This document shows, piece after piece, positions 26,480 through 37,704 of a stretch of 64,000 nt of DNA. Both the position numbers and the translations under genes were made by a program. Location: the NCBI GenBank assembly GCA_947624155.1, contig CANQJB010000001.1, forward strand, positions 45,430 through 109,429, given 5' to 3'. Position 1 is the stretch's first letter, and each line of letters starts with the position of its first letter. This DNA is from an uncultured Clostridia bacterium. Lineage in GTDB: Bacteria; Bacillota; Clostridia; Oscillospirales; Ruminococcaceae. The notes under the pieces were generated by a model. It worked only from the letters and a program-made list of their open reading frames with translations. It was not told the DNA's origin and made no database searches.

Positions 26480-27700
26480 ATGATCTATACCCCTGAAGAA
26501 ACTATCCAGTATGTTGCCGAGGAGGACGTTAAGTTCATCAGGCTCGCCTTTGTCGACGTTTTCGGCACCCAGAAGAATATCTCAATTATGCCCGGAGAGC
26601 TCGAGCGCGCGTTTAAATACGGCATCGCGATCGACGCCTCTGCAATCAACGGCTTCGGCGGCGTCGTTCATTCCGATCTGTTTCTGCACCCCGACCCTTC
26701 GACCCTCGCCGTTCTCCCGTGGCGTCCCGAACACGGCAGAGTCGTCAGAATGTTCTGCACAATAACCTATCCCGACGGTCGCGAATTTCTGCCCGACACC
26801 CGCAGCTTTCTGAAAAAAGCCGTCGAGCTCGCGGAATCCGAGGGATACAGCTTCTATATCGGCTCAGAGACCGAGTTCTATCTCTTTAACCGCGACGACC
26901 GCGGCGAGCCGACCTCCGAGCCTTATGATAACGCAGGCTATATGGACATCGCTCCCGCAGACAAGGGTGAGAATGTCCGCCGCGAGATCTGCCTGACTCT
27001 CGAGCAGATGGGAATTATCCCCGAAAGCTCACACCACGCCGAAGGCCCCGGCCAGAACGAAATTGATTTTCGCCGCGCCGACCCTCTGACCGCCGCAGAC
27101 GACGCCGTCACCTTCCGCTCTGTCGTCAGCACTATCGCCGCGCGAAACGGCCTCTATGCCGATTTTTCGCCCAAGCCGCTGAAAAACAAGGCCGGCAACG
27201 GCTTCCATATCAAGATCTCGGTCGCGAATAACGCCCGCGGCGAGCTTTTGCCGCGCGTGATCGCCGGTATTCTCCGCAGAATACCCGACATAACCCTTTT
27301 CCTCAACACCTCAGACGTCTCATATCTCAGGCTCGGAGCAAACAAAGCCCCGAAGTATATCACATGGTCGAGCGAAAACCGCTCGCAGCTTATAAGAATC
27401 CCCGCACCGATCGGCGATTCCGACGATCTCAGAGCCGCCGAGCTCCGCTCGCCCGATTCTCTCGCCAACCCATATCTTGCCTTTGCTCTTCTGATCCTCG
27501 CAGGACTCGAGGGCCTAAAAGACGACGCCGAGCCCCCGCTGCCAAACGATATCGACCTCTATTCCGCCGACGAAGAAGTTCTGAGCTCATTAAAGGCTCT
27601 GCCCCACGACCTCGAGGAGGCCGTCCGTGCGGCGAAATCGAGTTCCTTTGTCGCCGGGTATCTTCCCGAGCAGATTCTCGAGTGTTATATCAAGCGGTGA
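26480..27700 (+). CDS. glnA: Glutamine synthetase type I, short form
   Basis: 406 residues, shorter than the usual ~440-470 of GSI. The beta-grasp start carries AFVDVFGTQKNISI with the ammonium-site Asp. The catalytic domain shows GSETEFYLF, GPGQNEIDFR, GNGFHIKISV and NRSQLIRIP, and ANPYLAFALL near the end. There is no adenylylation-site extension. The RBS AAGGAAA precedes the start. It is a second glutamine synthetase beside GlnN and sits directly before the ANTAR gene. A regulatory or related ligase role cannot be excluded. Confidence 0.9.
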   Translation: MIYTPEETIQYVAEEDVKFIRLAFVDVFGTQKNISIMPGELERAFKYGIAIDASAINGFGGVVHSDLFLHPDPSTLAVLPWRPEHGRVVRMFCTITYPDGREFLPDTRSFLKKAVELAESEGYSFYIGSETEFYLFNRDDRGEPTSEPYDNAGYMDIAPADKGENVRREICLTLEQMGIIPESSHHAEGPGQNEIDFRRADPLTAADDAVTFRSVVSTIAARNGLYADFSPKPLKNKAGNGFHIKISVANNARGELLPRVIAGILRRIPDITLFLNTSDVSYLRLGANKAPKYITWSSENRSQLIRIPAPIGDSDDLRAAELRSPDSLANPYLAFALLILAGLEGLKDDAEPPLPNDIDLYSADEEVLSSLKALPHDLEEAVRAAKSSSFVAGYLPEQILECYIKR

Positions 27701-27733
27701 TCCGGGCCGAAATAGAGGAAAGGGGGTTCGCCC

Positions 27734-29945
<2,212 letters not shown>

Positions 29946-29962
29946 AACCGAATAAACACTAT

Positions 29963-29990
29963 ATAAAACTCGGAATTTTCCGGGTTTTAT
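29963..29990 (+). terminator. Terminator after pyrG
   Basis: An 11-bp stem ATAAAACTCGG/CCGGGTTTTAT with an AATTTT loop. It ends the glutamate synthase-pyrG transcript. Confidence 0.75.
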
Positions 29991-30019
29991 ATTTGTCAAA
30001 TCGGAGAGCATGAAATTTA

Positions 30020-30054
30020 AAAGTTTTAGGTCAAGCCTTTTGACCTAAAACTTT
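30020..30054. terminator. Second, perfect 15-bp hairpin after pyrG
   Basis: AAAGTTTTAGGTCAA pairs fully with TTGACCTAAAACTTT around a 5-nt loop, followed by CATTTTA. It probably acts as a back-up terminator. No gene is seen between here and the aro promoter. Confidence 0.65.
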
Positions 30055-30160
30055 CATTTTACCGCTCGGCATTTTGCACACCTGCCATTCAAAAAGCCGT
30101 TGAAAACTATTAAAATACAACCATATCGCCGCATAAAGTTCAACTTTTCAAAAAAACCGC

Positions 30161-30189
30161 TTGACTTTACGGCTTTAACGGCGTAGAAT
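30161..30189 (+). promoter_or_regulatory. Promoter of the aro operon
   Basis: TTGACT, 17-bp spacer, TAGAAT. It places the start about 25 nt before the leader peptide ATG. Confidence 0.75.
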
Positions 30190-30220
30190 ATATCCAGCCT
30201 TACAAAAGGGGATAATTGAT

Positions 30221-30259
30221 ATGAAACGCTACGGTTATTATTATTTTTATAACTCATAA
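30221..30259 (+). CDS. Tyr/Phe-rich leader peptide of the aromatic operon
   Basis: Twelve codons reading MKRYGYYYFYNS, with AAGGGGAT 8 nt upstream. Five of twelve residues are Tyr and one is Phe, which is hard to expect by chance. The ORF sits between a good promoter and a terminator that overlaps its stop codon, ahead of genes that make chorismate and tyrosine. This is the arrangement of a ribosome-stalling attenuator that senses charged tRNA-Tyr (and tRNA-Phe). The peptide itself probably has no function. Confidence 0.82.
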   Translation: MKRYGYYYFYNS

Positions 30260-30304
30260 GCAGCAGAGAACATTATATGTTTTCTCCACTGCTTATTCTT
30301 GTTT
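30258..30304 (+). terminator. Attenuator terminator before the aro operon
   Basis: AAGCAG/CTGCTT (6 bp), a small internal loop, then AGAGAACA/TGTTTTCT (8 bp, one G-U), 5-nt loop, followed by ATTCTTGTTT. The 5' arm starts at the leader stop codon, so a ribosome held on the Tyr codons would lie against it. A classical competing antiterminator was not identified. Confidence 0.78.
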
Positions 30305-30352
30305 GAATAACGTGGAGTATTTTTATAGATGGCTGCTTCAGCCGGAGGAATT

Positions 30353-31648
30353 ATGGAAAACAAACTTGAAAGCGCAAGAGCGCGCATTAACGCAGTCGAC
30401 AAGGAGATCGCCCGCCTTTGGGCCGAGCGAATGGCCGCCGTTAAGGACGTTTCGGATTATAAAAAGGAACAGGGCATCGCCGTCTTTGACGCTTCGCGTG
30501 AATCCGAGCTTATCAGCCGGAATCTCGGTTTTGTCCCCGAAGAGCTCGCCGGCTACTATATTCAGTTCATGAACGGCGTTCTCGCAGCGTCTCGGCAGTA
30601 TCAGCGCGATATGCTTTCAAAGCCCGCCGATATGCTTACTGTCAGCCTCGGCGACCGCAGCTACGATATCCTTATCCGCCGCGGCTCGCTCTCTCACGCC
30701 TCCGAATTTATGGACCTCTCGCGAAAGGTTTTGATCGTTACCGATGACGGCGTCCCTCGGGAATACGCCGAAGCCGTCGCTTCTCAGTGCCGCGAGGCTT
30801 ATATCTCAACCCTTCCGCACGGCGAAAAGACCAAATGCCTCGAGAGCTTCCGCCAGCTTCTGAGCGAAATGCTGGAGCACAAATTCACCCGTCAGGACTG
30901 CGTCGTAGCCGTTGGCGGGGGAGTGATCGGCGATCTAGCCGGCTTTGCCGCCTCGGCATATATGCGCGGAATTGACTTTTACAATATCCCGACAACCACC
31001 CTTTCTCAGATCGACTCCTCGATCGGCGGAAAGGTCGCGATCGACTTCGACAGCTATAAAAACACCGTCGGCGCATTCTGGCAGCCTAAATTCGTCCTGA
31101 TCGACCCCGACACTCTTAAAACCTTAGACCGCAGACAGTATTCCTGCGGCCTCGCCGAAGCGGTCAAGATGAGCCTGACAAGCGACGCCGGCCTGTTTGA
31201 GCTGTTTGAAAGCGGAGATATCGACTCAAATCTCGATGAAATAATCCGCCGCTCTCTTTCGATAAAAAAATCGGTCGTCGAACAGGACGAAAAGGAGACC
31301 GGCCTCAGAAAAATCCTCAATTTCGGCCACACGATTGGCCACGGCATCGAGACCGCCGAGAACGGCCGACTGATGCACGGCGAATGCGTCGCCCTAGGTA
31401 TGCTGCCGATGTGCTCGCCAGAGGTAAGAAAGAGGCTTAAAGCAGTGCTCAAAAATCTCGGTCTGCCGACAGCTATAACCGCCGACCCGTCTGCCGTTAA
31501 ATCCGCGATGACCCACGACAAAAAGTCCTCAAAGTCCGGCGTAACGGTTGTCAGAGTTGAAAAACCGGGCGAATTTGCCCTTGAAAATATAGATTTTGAA
31601 GAATTATTCCGCCGTTTCGACAGCTGTTTGCAGGAGGAGTCGTTATGA
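30353..31648 (+). CDS. aroB: Chorismate mutase-3-dehydroquinate synthase fusion
   Basis: 431 residues from the ATG after CGGAGGAATT. Residues ~1-85 are an AroQ-type chorismate mutase (ESARARINAVDKEIARLWAERM, VKDVSDYKK). Residues ~95-431 are AroB, with VVAVGGGVIGDLAGFAAS, NIPTTTLSQIDSSIGGKVAID and the metal ligands in ILNFGHTIGHGIE. The fusion joins the second step of the pathway with the branch step toward prephenate. It is the first structural gene after the Tyr-rich leader and overlaps aroC by 4 bp. Confidence 0.94.
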   Translation: MENKLESARARINAVDKEIARLWAERMAAVKDVSDYKKEQGIAVFDASRESELISRNLGFVPEELAGYYIQFMNGVLAASRQYQRDMLSKPADMLTVSLGDRSYDILIRRGSLSHASEFMDLSRKVLIVTDDGVPREYAEAVASQCREAYISTLPHGEKTKCLESFRQLLSEMLEHKFTRQDCVVAVGGGVIGDLAGFAASAYMRGIDFYNIPTTTLSQIDSSIGGKVAIDFDSYKNTVGAFWQPKFVLIDPDTLKTLDRRQYSCGLAEAVKMSLTSDAGLFELFESGDIDSNLDEIIRRSLSIKKSVVEQDEKETGLRKILNFGHTIGHGIETAENGRLMHGECVALGMLPMCSPEVRKRLKAVLKNLGLPTAITADPSAVKSAMTHDKKSSKSGVTVVRVEKPGEFALENIDFEELFRRFDSCLQEESL

Positions 31649-32739
31649 AAAACACATTCGGAACAAGCGTCAATCTGACAGTTTTCGGTGAGAGCCACGG
31701 TCCGGCGGTCGGCGCGATACTTGACGGCGTCGCCCCCGGCATCGCCGTCGATGAGTGCTTTATCGCTGAGCAGCTCTCTAAGCGCCGCCCTGCGGGAGCG
31801 ATTTCCACCGCCCGCGTCGAGGAGGACGACTTTGAGATCCTGAGCGGCGTTTTCAACGGCTATACCACCGGCACCCCGATAACAATAGTGATACCCAATA
31901 AAAACGTCAAGAGCGCCGACTATTCCGAGATGTCGCGTCTTGCGCGCCCCGGACACGCCGACTACACCGCGAGGCTCAAATATCACGGCTTCGAGGACTT
32001 CCGCGGCGGGGGACATTTCAGCGGCAGAGTTACCGCCGCGATAGTCGCCGCCGGTGCGATCGCTCTCTCCGCTCTTAAAGGCAGAGGAATAAAGCTCGGC
32101 ACCCATATCAAGGAATGCGCCGGAATCAGCGACCGCGATTTTTCAGACATCGAAAGCGATATCGACGTTCTTAACGCACTGAGCTTCGCCGTTCTGGACA
32201 ATAAGATTTCCGACGCGATGGTCGAAGCTGTGCTTGCCGCCGCAGCCGACGGCGACAGCGTCGGGGGAATCCTCGAAACGGCAGTATATAACTTCCCTGC
32301 GGGAGTCGGCGAGCCGATGTTTGACACCGTCGAGGGGGTTCTCGCACACGCTCTGTTCGGAATCCCCGCGATAAAGGGAGTCCAGTTCGGAAGCGGCTTC
32401 GAGCTTGCAGGAATGAGAGGCAGCGAAGCCAACGACCCGTTCGACATCTCCGGGGGAAGAATCGTCACCTCGACAAACCACTCCGGCGGAATCAACGGCG
32501 GTATCACCAACGGTATGCCAATCGTCTTCAGCTGCGCGGTCAAACCCACCCCGTCGATATTCAAGTCACAGCAGACGGTCGATTTTGTGAACTGCGAGAC
32601 CGCTGAATTAAGCCTGAAGGGCAGACACGATCCCGCGATAATCCACCGCGCAAGAGTCGTTATCGACAGCGTCGCCGCGATCGTTCTCTGCGACCTTTTG
32701 GCTCAGCGCGGCGGCACCGACAGCCTGATGCCGGAATGA
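31645..32739 (+). CDS. aroC: Chorismate synthase AroC
   Basis: Converts EPSP to chorismate using reduced FMN. 364 residues. It starts KNTFGTSVNLTVFGESHGPAVG, with the RRPAG-type and RPGHADYTARLKY signatures and SGRVTAAIVAAGAIA following. The terminal segment RHDPAIIHRARVVIDSVAA is intact. It overlaps the preceding gene by 4 bp, which indicates translational coupling. Confidence 0.97.
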   Translation: MKNTFGTSVNLTVFGESHGPAVGAILDGVAPGIAVDECFIAEQLSKRRPAGAISTARVEEDDFEILSGVFNGYTTGTPITIVIPNKNVKSADYSEMSRLARPGHADYTARLKYHGFEDFRGGGHFSGRVTAAIVAAGAIALSALKGRGIKLGTHIKECAGISDRDFSDIESDIDVLNALSFAVLDNKISDAMVEAVLAAAADGDSVGGILETAVYNFPAGVGEPMFDTVEGVLAHALFGIPAIKGVQFGSGFELAGMRGSEANDPFDISGGRIVTSTNHSGGINGGITNGMPIVFSCAVKPTPSIFKSQQTVDFVNCETAELSLKGRHDPAIIHRARVVIDSVAAIVLCDLLAQRGGTDSLMPE

Positions 32740-32752
32740 TCGGAGGTAGTTT

Positions 32753-33991
32753 ATGGAATACGGCTGCATCGCCCGAAAGCTCGGACACAGCTTTTCCGCG
32801 GAAATACACGGTCTGATCGGCGGCTATGACTACCGCCTCCGCGAGCTTCCCGAAGACGAGCTGAAAAGCTTTATGACCGCCCGCGATTTCAAGGGAATCA
32901 ACGTCACAATTCCCTACAAAAAGGACGTCATTCCCTATCTTTATGAGATGAGCGATACCGCCCGCCGCATCGGCTCGGTCAATACCGTAGTGAACCGCGG
33001 CGGAAAGCTCTGCGGCTACAATACCGACTACGCCGGAATGAAAGCCCTGATTGCCCACGCCGGAATCGAAATTGCCGGGAAGACCGTCCTTGTTCTCGGA
33101 ACCGGCGGCACATCGTTCACCGCCCAGACAGTCGCGAAGGATCTCGGCGCAAAGGCCGTTTATGCCGTTTCGCGCCGCCCCGCCGACGGTGTGATTACAT
33201 ATTCTCAGGCCGAGGGTGAATACAGCGGTGCCGAGATTATCATCAACACCACCCCTGTCGGAATGTATCCCGAAAACTACGCTTCGCCGATAGATGTCGG
33301 AAAATTCCCTCACCTCGAAGGAGTTGTCGACGCGGTATTCAACCCTTTGCGTACTCAGCTTGTTTTAGAAGCCCGCGCGCGCGGAATAAAGGCCGAGGGC
33401 GGGCTCTATATGCTTGTCGCTCAGGCAGTCTACGCCTCCGAAATCTTTCGCGGCGTGACAATACCCAAGACCGAGATCGACCGTATCTACCGTGAAATAA
33501 TGCTGATGAAGGAGAACATCGCTCTGACAGGAATGCCCGCCTGCGGCAAGTCCGCAACCGGAAGAATAGCCGCCTCGCTTATGGGCCGCGAGTTTGTCGA
33601 TCTCGACGCTGAGATTGTCAAGCGCACAGGCAAAGAGATCACCGAAATATTTGCCGAAAAGGGCGAAAGCGGCTTCCGAGATATAGAGACCGAGGTTTTA
33701 AAAGATGTTGCACGCCGCAGTTCAACAGTAATCGCGACCGGCGGAGGGGCGATTTTAAGAGATGAAAATGTCTCCGCTCTTCGGCAGAACTGTAAAGTTG
33801 TTTTCATTGACAGAGATCCAGGCTGGCTGACCCCGACCGCCGACCGCCCGACCGCTTCCGACCGCGAGGCGATCAGAAAGAGATATAAGGAGCGCTATGG
33901 GCGATATACCTCAACTGCGGACATAGTTCTCAAACCCACCGAAGATAAACAGCGCAACGCCGAAATGCTGATCGAGGAGTTTAAAAAATGA
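32753..33991 (+). CDS. aroE: Shikimate dehydrogenase-shikimate kinase fusion
   Basis: 412 residues joining two consecutive pathway steps. Residues ~1-245 are AroE, with the N-terminus GCIARKLGHSFS, GINVTIPYK, and NAD(P)-binding LVLGTGGTS near 118. Residues ~250-412 are AroK, with P-loop LTGMPACGKSATGR near 260, DLDAEIVKRTG, and ATGGGAILR. The kinase part is close to the usual ~165 residues. It overlaps aroQ by 4 bp. Confidence 0.94.
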   Translation: MEYGCIARKLGHSFSAEIHGLIGGYDYRLRELPEDELKSFMTARDFKGINVTIPYKKDVIPYLYEMSDTARRIGSVNTVVNRGGKLCGYNTDYAGMKALIAHAGIEIAGKTVLVLGTGGTSFTAQTVAKDLGAKAVYAVSRRPADGVITYSQAEGEYSGAEIIINTTPVGMYPENYASPIDVGKFPHLEGVVDAVFNPLRTQLVLEARARGIKAEGGLYMLVAQAVYASEIFRGVTIPKTEIDRIYREIMLMKENIALTGMPACGKSATGRIAASLMGREFVDLDAEIVKRTGKEITEIFAEKGESGFRDIETEVLKDVARRSSTVIATGGGAILRDENVSALRQNCKVVFIDRDPGWLTPTADRPTASDREAIRKRYKERYGRYTSTADIVLKPTEDKQRNAEMLIEEFKK

Positions 33992-34425
33992 AAATTTTGG
34001 TTCTCAACGGCCCGAATATAAATATGCTCGGAATACGCGAGCCTGATATCTACGGCCGCGAAACATATCAGTCGCTGATTGAAAAGGTCAGGGACTACTG
34101 TAAAGCAAAAAACATTGACGTAGAATTTTACCAGAGCAACCACGAAGGCTCGCTTGTCGATAAGATTCAGGAGTCATACGGCAAAGCCGACGGAATCGTA
34201 ATCAACCCCGCCGCCTATACCCACACAAGCGTCGCGCTGCTCGACGCGCTTAAAGCCGTCTCGATACCGACCGTCGAGGTACACATCTCCGAGGTCGACA
34301 AGCGCGAGGATTTCCGCCGGGTCAGCTATGTCAGATCGGCCTGTATCGCCACAATCTCGGGTCACGGCACCGACGGCTATCTCGAAGCGATAGACATTCT
34401 TTTAAAGCGCGGTGACAACAAATGA
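33988..34425 (+). CDS. aroQ: 3-dehydroquinate dehydratase, type II
   Basis: 145 residues, the usual size for the dodecameric type II enzyme. Active-site features are LVLNGPNINMLGIREPDIYG with the catalytic Tyr following, QSNHEGSLVDKIQ, INPAAYTHTSVALLDAL and VEVHISEV. It overlaps aroA by 4 bp. Confidence 0.96.
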   Translation: MKILVLNGPNINMLGIREPDIYGRETYQSLIEKVRDYCKAKNIDVEFYQSNHEGSLVDKIQESYGKADGIVINPAAYTHTSVALLDALKAVSIPTVEVHISEVDKREDFRRVSYVRSACIATISGHGTDGYLEAIDILLKRGDNK

Positions 34426-35627
34426 CCGCAAAATTTGAAAAATCAGTCCTTTCCGGCGAAATATCTGCGCCGCCGTCAAAAAGCATGGCTCACCGCCTGC
34501 TGATACTCGCGGCTCTTTCCGGCGGAAAGTGTAAAGTAGATAACATTGACAGCTCTGAAGACGTCCTCGCGATGATAGACTGCTTAAAATCTCTCGGCGC
34601 TTTGGTTAAAACCGAGGGCCGCGCCGCCTTTGTCGACGGCTCAGACTTTCTGAAAAACCCCGCCTCCGACCTCTACTGCCGCGAAAGCGGCAACACTCTT
34701 CGTTTCATGATTCCGCTCTGCCTGACCACCGGCCGAAGAATCACTCTCCACGGCTCAAAACGGCTGATGGAGCGTCCGCAGTCGGTCTATGAGTCTCTCT
34801 GCGCCGAAAACGGCTGGGAATATCAAAAGGGCGACTGCTGCGTGACCGTCTGCGGAAATCTTGGCAAGTCAAGCAGCTTTACAGTTGACGGCTCGGTCTC
34901 CAGCCAGTTTATCACCGGCCTGATCTTTGCACTTCTGAGCCTGACCGGAACCGGCAGTATAACCGTTCTCGAACCGTTCGAGAGCCGCTCTTATGTCGAG
35001 CTGACTGCGAATGCAGCCGCTCAGTTCGGCGGAAGCGTCAGTTTTGACGGCGCCGACAGGATAATTGTCGCCGGTAAGAGTATCATGCCCCGAGACGTCA
35101 CAGTCGAGGGCGACTGCTCAAACGCGGCCTTCCTTGAGGCTTTCAATTTTGTCGGCGGCTCTGTAAAGGTAAACGGCCTGTCAGACAGCAGCGTTCAGGG
35201 CGACAGAGTTTATAAACAGCACTTTGCCGCGCTCTCCTGCGGCTGCCCGACTATTGACATCTCCGATTGCCCCGACCTCGGGCCGATTTTGATTTCCCTC
35301 GGCGCGCTCTTAAACGGCTGCAAGCTGACCGGCACCCGCCGCCTTGCGATGAAAGAAAGCGACCGCGGAGCCGCGATGCAAAGAGAAATGCGGGCTTTCG
35401 GCCTTGAAATTAATGTCGGCGAGAACGATATAACCGTTCCAAAATGCGCTCTCAGCCGCCCGCAAAAGCTTCTCGGCGGCCACAACGACCACCGTATTGT
35501 TATGGCTCTGTCGGTGTTATGCAGCGTTCTCGGCGGCGAGATCGAGGGCGCCGAGGCTGTCAGCAAGACTTACCCCAAATTCTTTGAAGATATTAAATCT
35601 CTCGGCGCAAAAGTCGAGCTGATATAA
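34422..35627 (+). CDS. aroA: EPSP synthase AroA
   Basis: 5-enolpyruvylshikimate-3-phosphate synthase, 401 residues, a little shorter than the usual ~430. Motifs include PPSKSMAHRLLILAAL at the start, CRESGNTLRFMIPL, SSQFITGLIFAL, MKESDRGAAMQREMRAFG and GGHNDHRIVMALSVL. The positions of the inserted or missing loops were not resolved. It continues the tightly packed aro operon. Confidence 0.95.
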   Translation: MTAKFEKSVLSGEISAPPSKSMAHRLLILAALSGGKCKVDNIDSSEDVLAMIDCLKSLGALVKTEGRAAFVDGSDFLKNPASDLYCRESGNTLRFMIPLCLTTGRRITLHGSKRLMERPQSVYESLCAENGWEYQKGDCCVTVCGNLGKSSSFTVDGSVSSQFITGLIFALLSLTGTGSITVLEPFESRSYVELTANAAAQFGGSVSFDGADRIIVAGKSIMPRDVTVEGDCSNAAFLEAFNFVGGSVKVNGLSDSSVQGDRVYKQHFAALSCGCPTIDISDCPDLGPILISLGALLNGCKLTGTRRLAMKESDRGAAMQREMRAFGLEINVGENDITVPKCALSRPQKLLGGHNDHRIVMALSVLCSVLGGEIEGAEAVSKTYPKFFEDIKSLGAKVELI

Positions 35628-35642
35628 AGAGGTTTGACCGCT

Positions 35643-36500
35643 ATGATGATTGATGTAAAAAAGAAGATTCTTATTGTCGGGCTCGGGCTGATCGGCGGAA
35701 GCTACGCCGAGGCTCTTAAGCGCTACGGCTTCCGAGTGACCGCGATAACCCGCTCCCAGCGCTCGATCGACTACGCCCTTGAGAGGGGAATGATCGACGC
35801 CGGAGCTTCGTTTGTCGACCCCGAACTCGTCTCCGAGGCAGATATCGTCGTCTTCGCCCTTTATCCTCACATTTTCATTGAGTGGTTGGAGCAGAATCAG
35901 CACCTTTTGAAGTCCGGCGCGCTGCTGACCGACGTCACCGGCGTCAAGGGCTCGGTTGTCTATAAGGTACAGGAGCTTCTGCGGCCCGACTGCGAGTTTA
36001 TCGGCGCACACCCGATGGCCGGCCGCGAGGTCTACGGCGTTGAGAACGCTACCTCGCGAATCTTCAACGGCGCGAACTATATCGTCACCCCGACGGCGAA
36101 GAACACCCCCGAGGCGATCGAGGTATGCCGCGAGCTCGGGCTGCTTCTCGGCTTTGCGAATATCTGCGAGCTCAGTCCCGAGGAGCACGACGAAATGATC
36201 GGCTTTGTGTCCCAGCTCACCCACTGCATTGCCGTCAGCCTGATGACCTGCAACGACGCAGAGCATATCGAGCAGTTTACCGGCGACTCCTTCCGCGACC
36301 TGACAAGAATCGCGAAGATAAACGATCTGATGTGGAGCGAGCTGTTCATGTCCAACAAAAAGGCGCTTTTAGACCAGATGGACCTGTTCTCGGCTCAGTT
36401 CAGCCGCCTGCGCAACATGATCGCCGACGGCGACGTCGACGGTATGCGCGAAATGATGAGATATTCCAGCGAGCGCCGCGCGAAGTTTGACAAGCACTGA
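35643..36500 (+). CDS. tyrA: Prephenate dehydrogenase TyrA
   Basis: NAD(P)-dependent decarboxylation of prephenate toward tyrosine. About 285 residues, with the dinucleotide fold ILIVGLGLIGGSYAEALK at the start, GAHPMAGRE near 120 and HDEMIGFVSQLTHCIA near 185. The ATG at 35643, with AGAGG 10 nt upstream, is chosen over a TTG at 35634 that has no spacing. There is no fused ACT domain. Its place in the operon, with no pheA in view, agrees with the Tyr-biased leader peptide. Confidence 0.92.
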   Translation: MMIDVKKKILIVGLGLIGGSYAEALKRYGFRVTAITRSQRSIDYALERGMIDAGASFVDPELVSEADIVVFALYPHIFIEWLEQNQHLLKSGALLTDVTGVKGSVVYKVQELLRPDCEFIGAHPMAGREVYGVENATSRIFNGANYIVTPTAKNTPEAIEVCRELGLLLGFANICELSPEEHDEMIGFVSQLTHCIAVSLMTCNDAEHIEQFTGDSFRDLTRIAKINDLMWSELFMSNKKALLDQMDLFSAQFSRLRNMIADGDVDGMREMMRYSSERRAKFDKH

Positions 36501-36515
36501 AAGGAAAGATGATCT

Positions 36516-37544
36516 ATGAATATGATTTTTGAGCGAAAGCTCCCGATTCCGCAGGACGTTAAGGAGATGTTTCCGCTTTCTGCCGAGCTGAAGGAGGTCG
36601 TCAAGGCCCGCCACGACGAGCTCGCCGCTATTTTTACAGGGCAGTCCGATAAGTTCATTCTTATTATCGGCCCCTGCTCCGCCGACAACGCCGACAGCGT
36701 ACTCGACTATATTTCCCGCCTGCGCAAGGTTCAGGAAAAGGTCAGCGACAGAATTTTCATCGTCCCGAGAATCTACACCGGAAAGCCCCGCACCACCGGC
36801 GAGGGATATAAAGGGCTTCTCCACCAGCCCGACCCCAATGAAAAGCCGGATATGTTCAAGGGGATAGTCGCGATCAGAAATCTGCATATGCGCGCTCTGA
36901 GTGAATCGGGCTTCTCCTGTGCCGATGAAATGCTCTACCCCGAAAACCACCGCTATCTGAGCGACATTCTCGGATATGTCGCGGTCGGTGCGCGCTCGGT
37001 TGAGGATCAGCACCACCGCCTGACCGCCAGCGGGCTCAATATTCCCTGCGGAATGAAAAACCCGATGAGCGGCGACATTTCGGTGATGCTAAACGCGATC
37101 TCCGCCGCCCAGCACCCCCACACCTTCATCTACCGCGGCTGGGAGGTCCACTCTCAGGGCAACCCGCTCGCCCACGCCATTCTGCGCGGCTATGTCAATA
37201 AGCACGGTCAGAATATGCCCAACTATCATTATGAAGACCTTCTCCACCTCAGCGAGTCTTATGAAGCCGCCGGTCTCGCCAATCCCGCGCTGATAATCGA
37301 CACCAACCACTCCAATTCCGGAAAGGATCCGCTGCAGCAGCCGAGAATCTGCAAGGAGGTTCTTTACAGCTGCCGCCATTCCGATTCGATCAAAAAGCTT
37401 GTCAAGGGCTTTATGATCGAAAGCTATATCGAGGACGGCGCACAGAAGATAGGGGAGTGCGTTTACGGAAAATCGATCACCGACCCCTGCCTCGGCTGGG
37501 AGAAAACAGAGCGGCTGATATATGACATCGCTGAGCTGGTTTAA
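36516..37544 (+). CDS. aroF: DAHP synthase, type I (AroG/AroF family)
   Basis: First step of the shikimate pathway, from PEP and erythrose 4-phosphate. 342 residues. Motifs include LIIGPCSADNADSVLDY, RIYTGKPRTTGEGYKGL, GARSVEDQHHR and DTNHSNSGKDPLQQ. This is the type I-alpha class, usually feedback-inhibited by an aromatic amino acid; which one cannot be read here. It is the last gene of the operon, although it encodes the first enzyme. Confidence 0.94.
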   Translation: MNMIFERKLPIPQDVKEMFPLSAELKEVVKARHDELAAIFTGQSDKFILIIGPCSADNADSVLDYISRLRKVQEKVSDRIFIVPRIYTGKPRTTGEGYKGLLHQPDPNEKPDMFKGIVAIRNLHMRALSESGFSCADEMLYPENHRYLSDILGYVAVGARSVEDQHHRLTASGLNIPCGMKNPMSGDISVMLNAISAAQHPHTFIYRGWEVHSQGNPLAHAILRGYVNKHGQNMPNYHYEDLLHLSESYEAAGLANPALIIDTNHSNSGKDPLQQPRICKEVLYSCRHSDSIKKLVKGFMIESYIEDGAQKIGECVYGKSITDPCLGWEKTERLIYDIAELV

Positions 37545-37634
37545 CGCGGCATTGAATGATTTCACCAAACTTTTCAGCCGCGGAGGCTCGATATTGCCTT
37601 ACTCTACAAAAAAATTCATTTAGCGGAAAAACGC

Positions 37635-37669
37635 TTGACAAATCTGAATATTTGTTGCATAATATGCAA
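37635..37669 (+). promoter_or_regulatory. argG promoter with overlapping palindrome
   Basis: TTGACA (37635-37640), 17-bp spacer, CATAAT (37658-37663). The perfect palindrome TTGCATA-A-TATGCAA (37655-37669) covers the -10, with a TGAATATTT half-site upstream. An ArgR-type repressor site is a reasonable guess but the match to the consensus is partial. The rest of the gap after the DAHP synthase gene shows nothing clear. Confidence 0.6.
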
Positions 37670-37704
37670 TTGTAACCCGTATCATGTATATCAGGAGGCA
37701 AATT

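Noticed and set aside
30001..30352. T-box riboswitch before the aro operon
   Set aside because: No T-box 14-nt sequence or specifier-loop architecture was seen, and the leader from the promoter is only about 150 nt. The Tyr-rich ORF explains amino acid sensing better.
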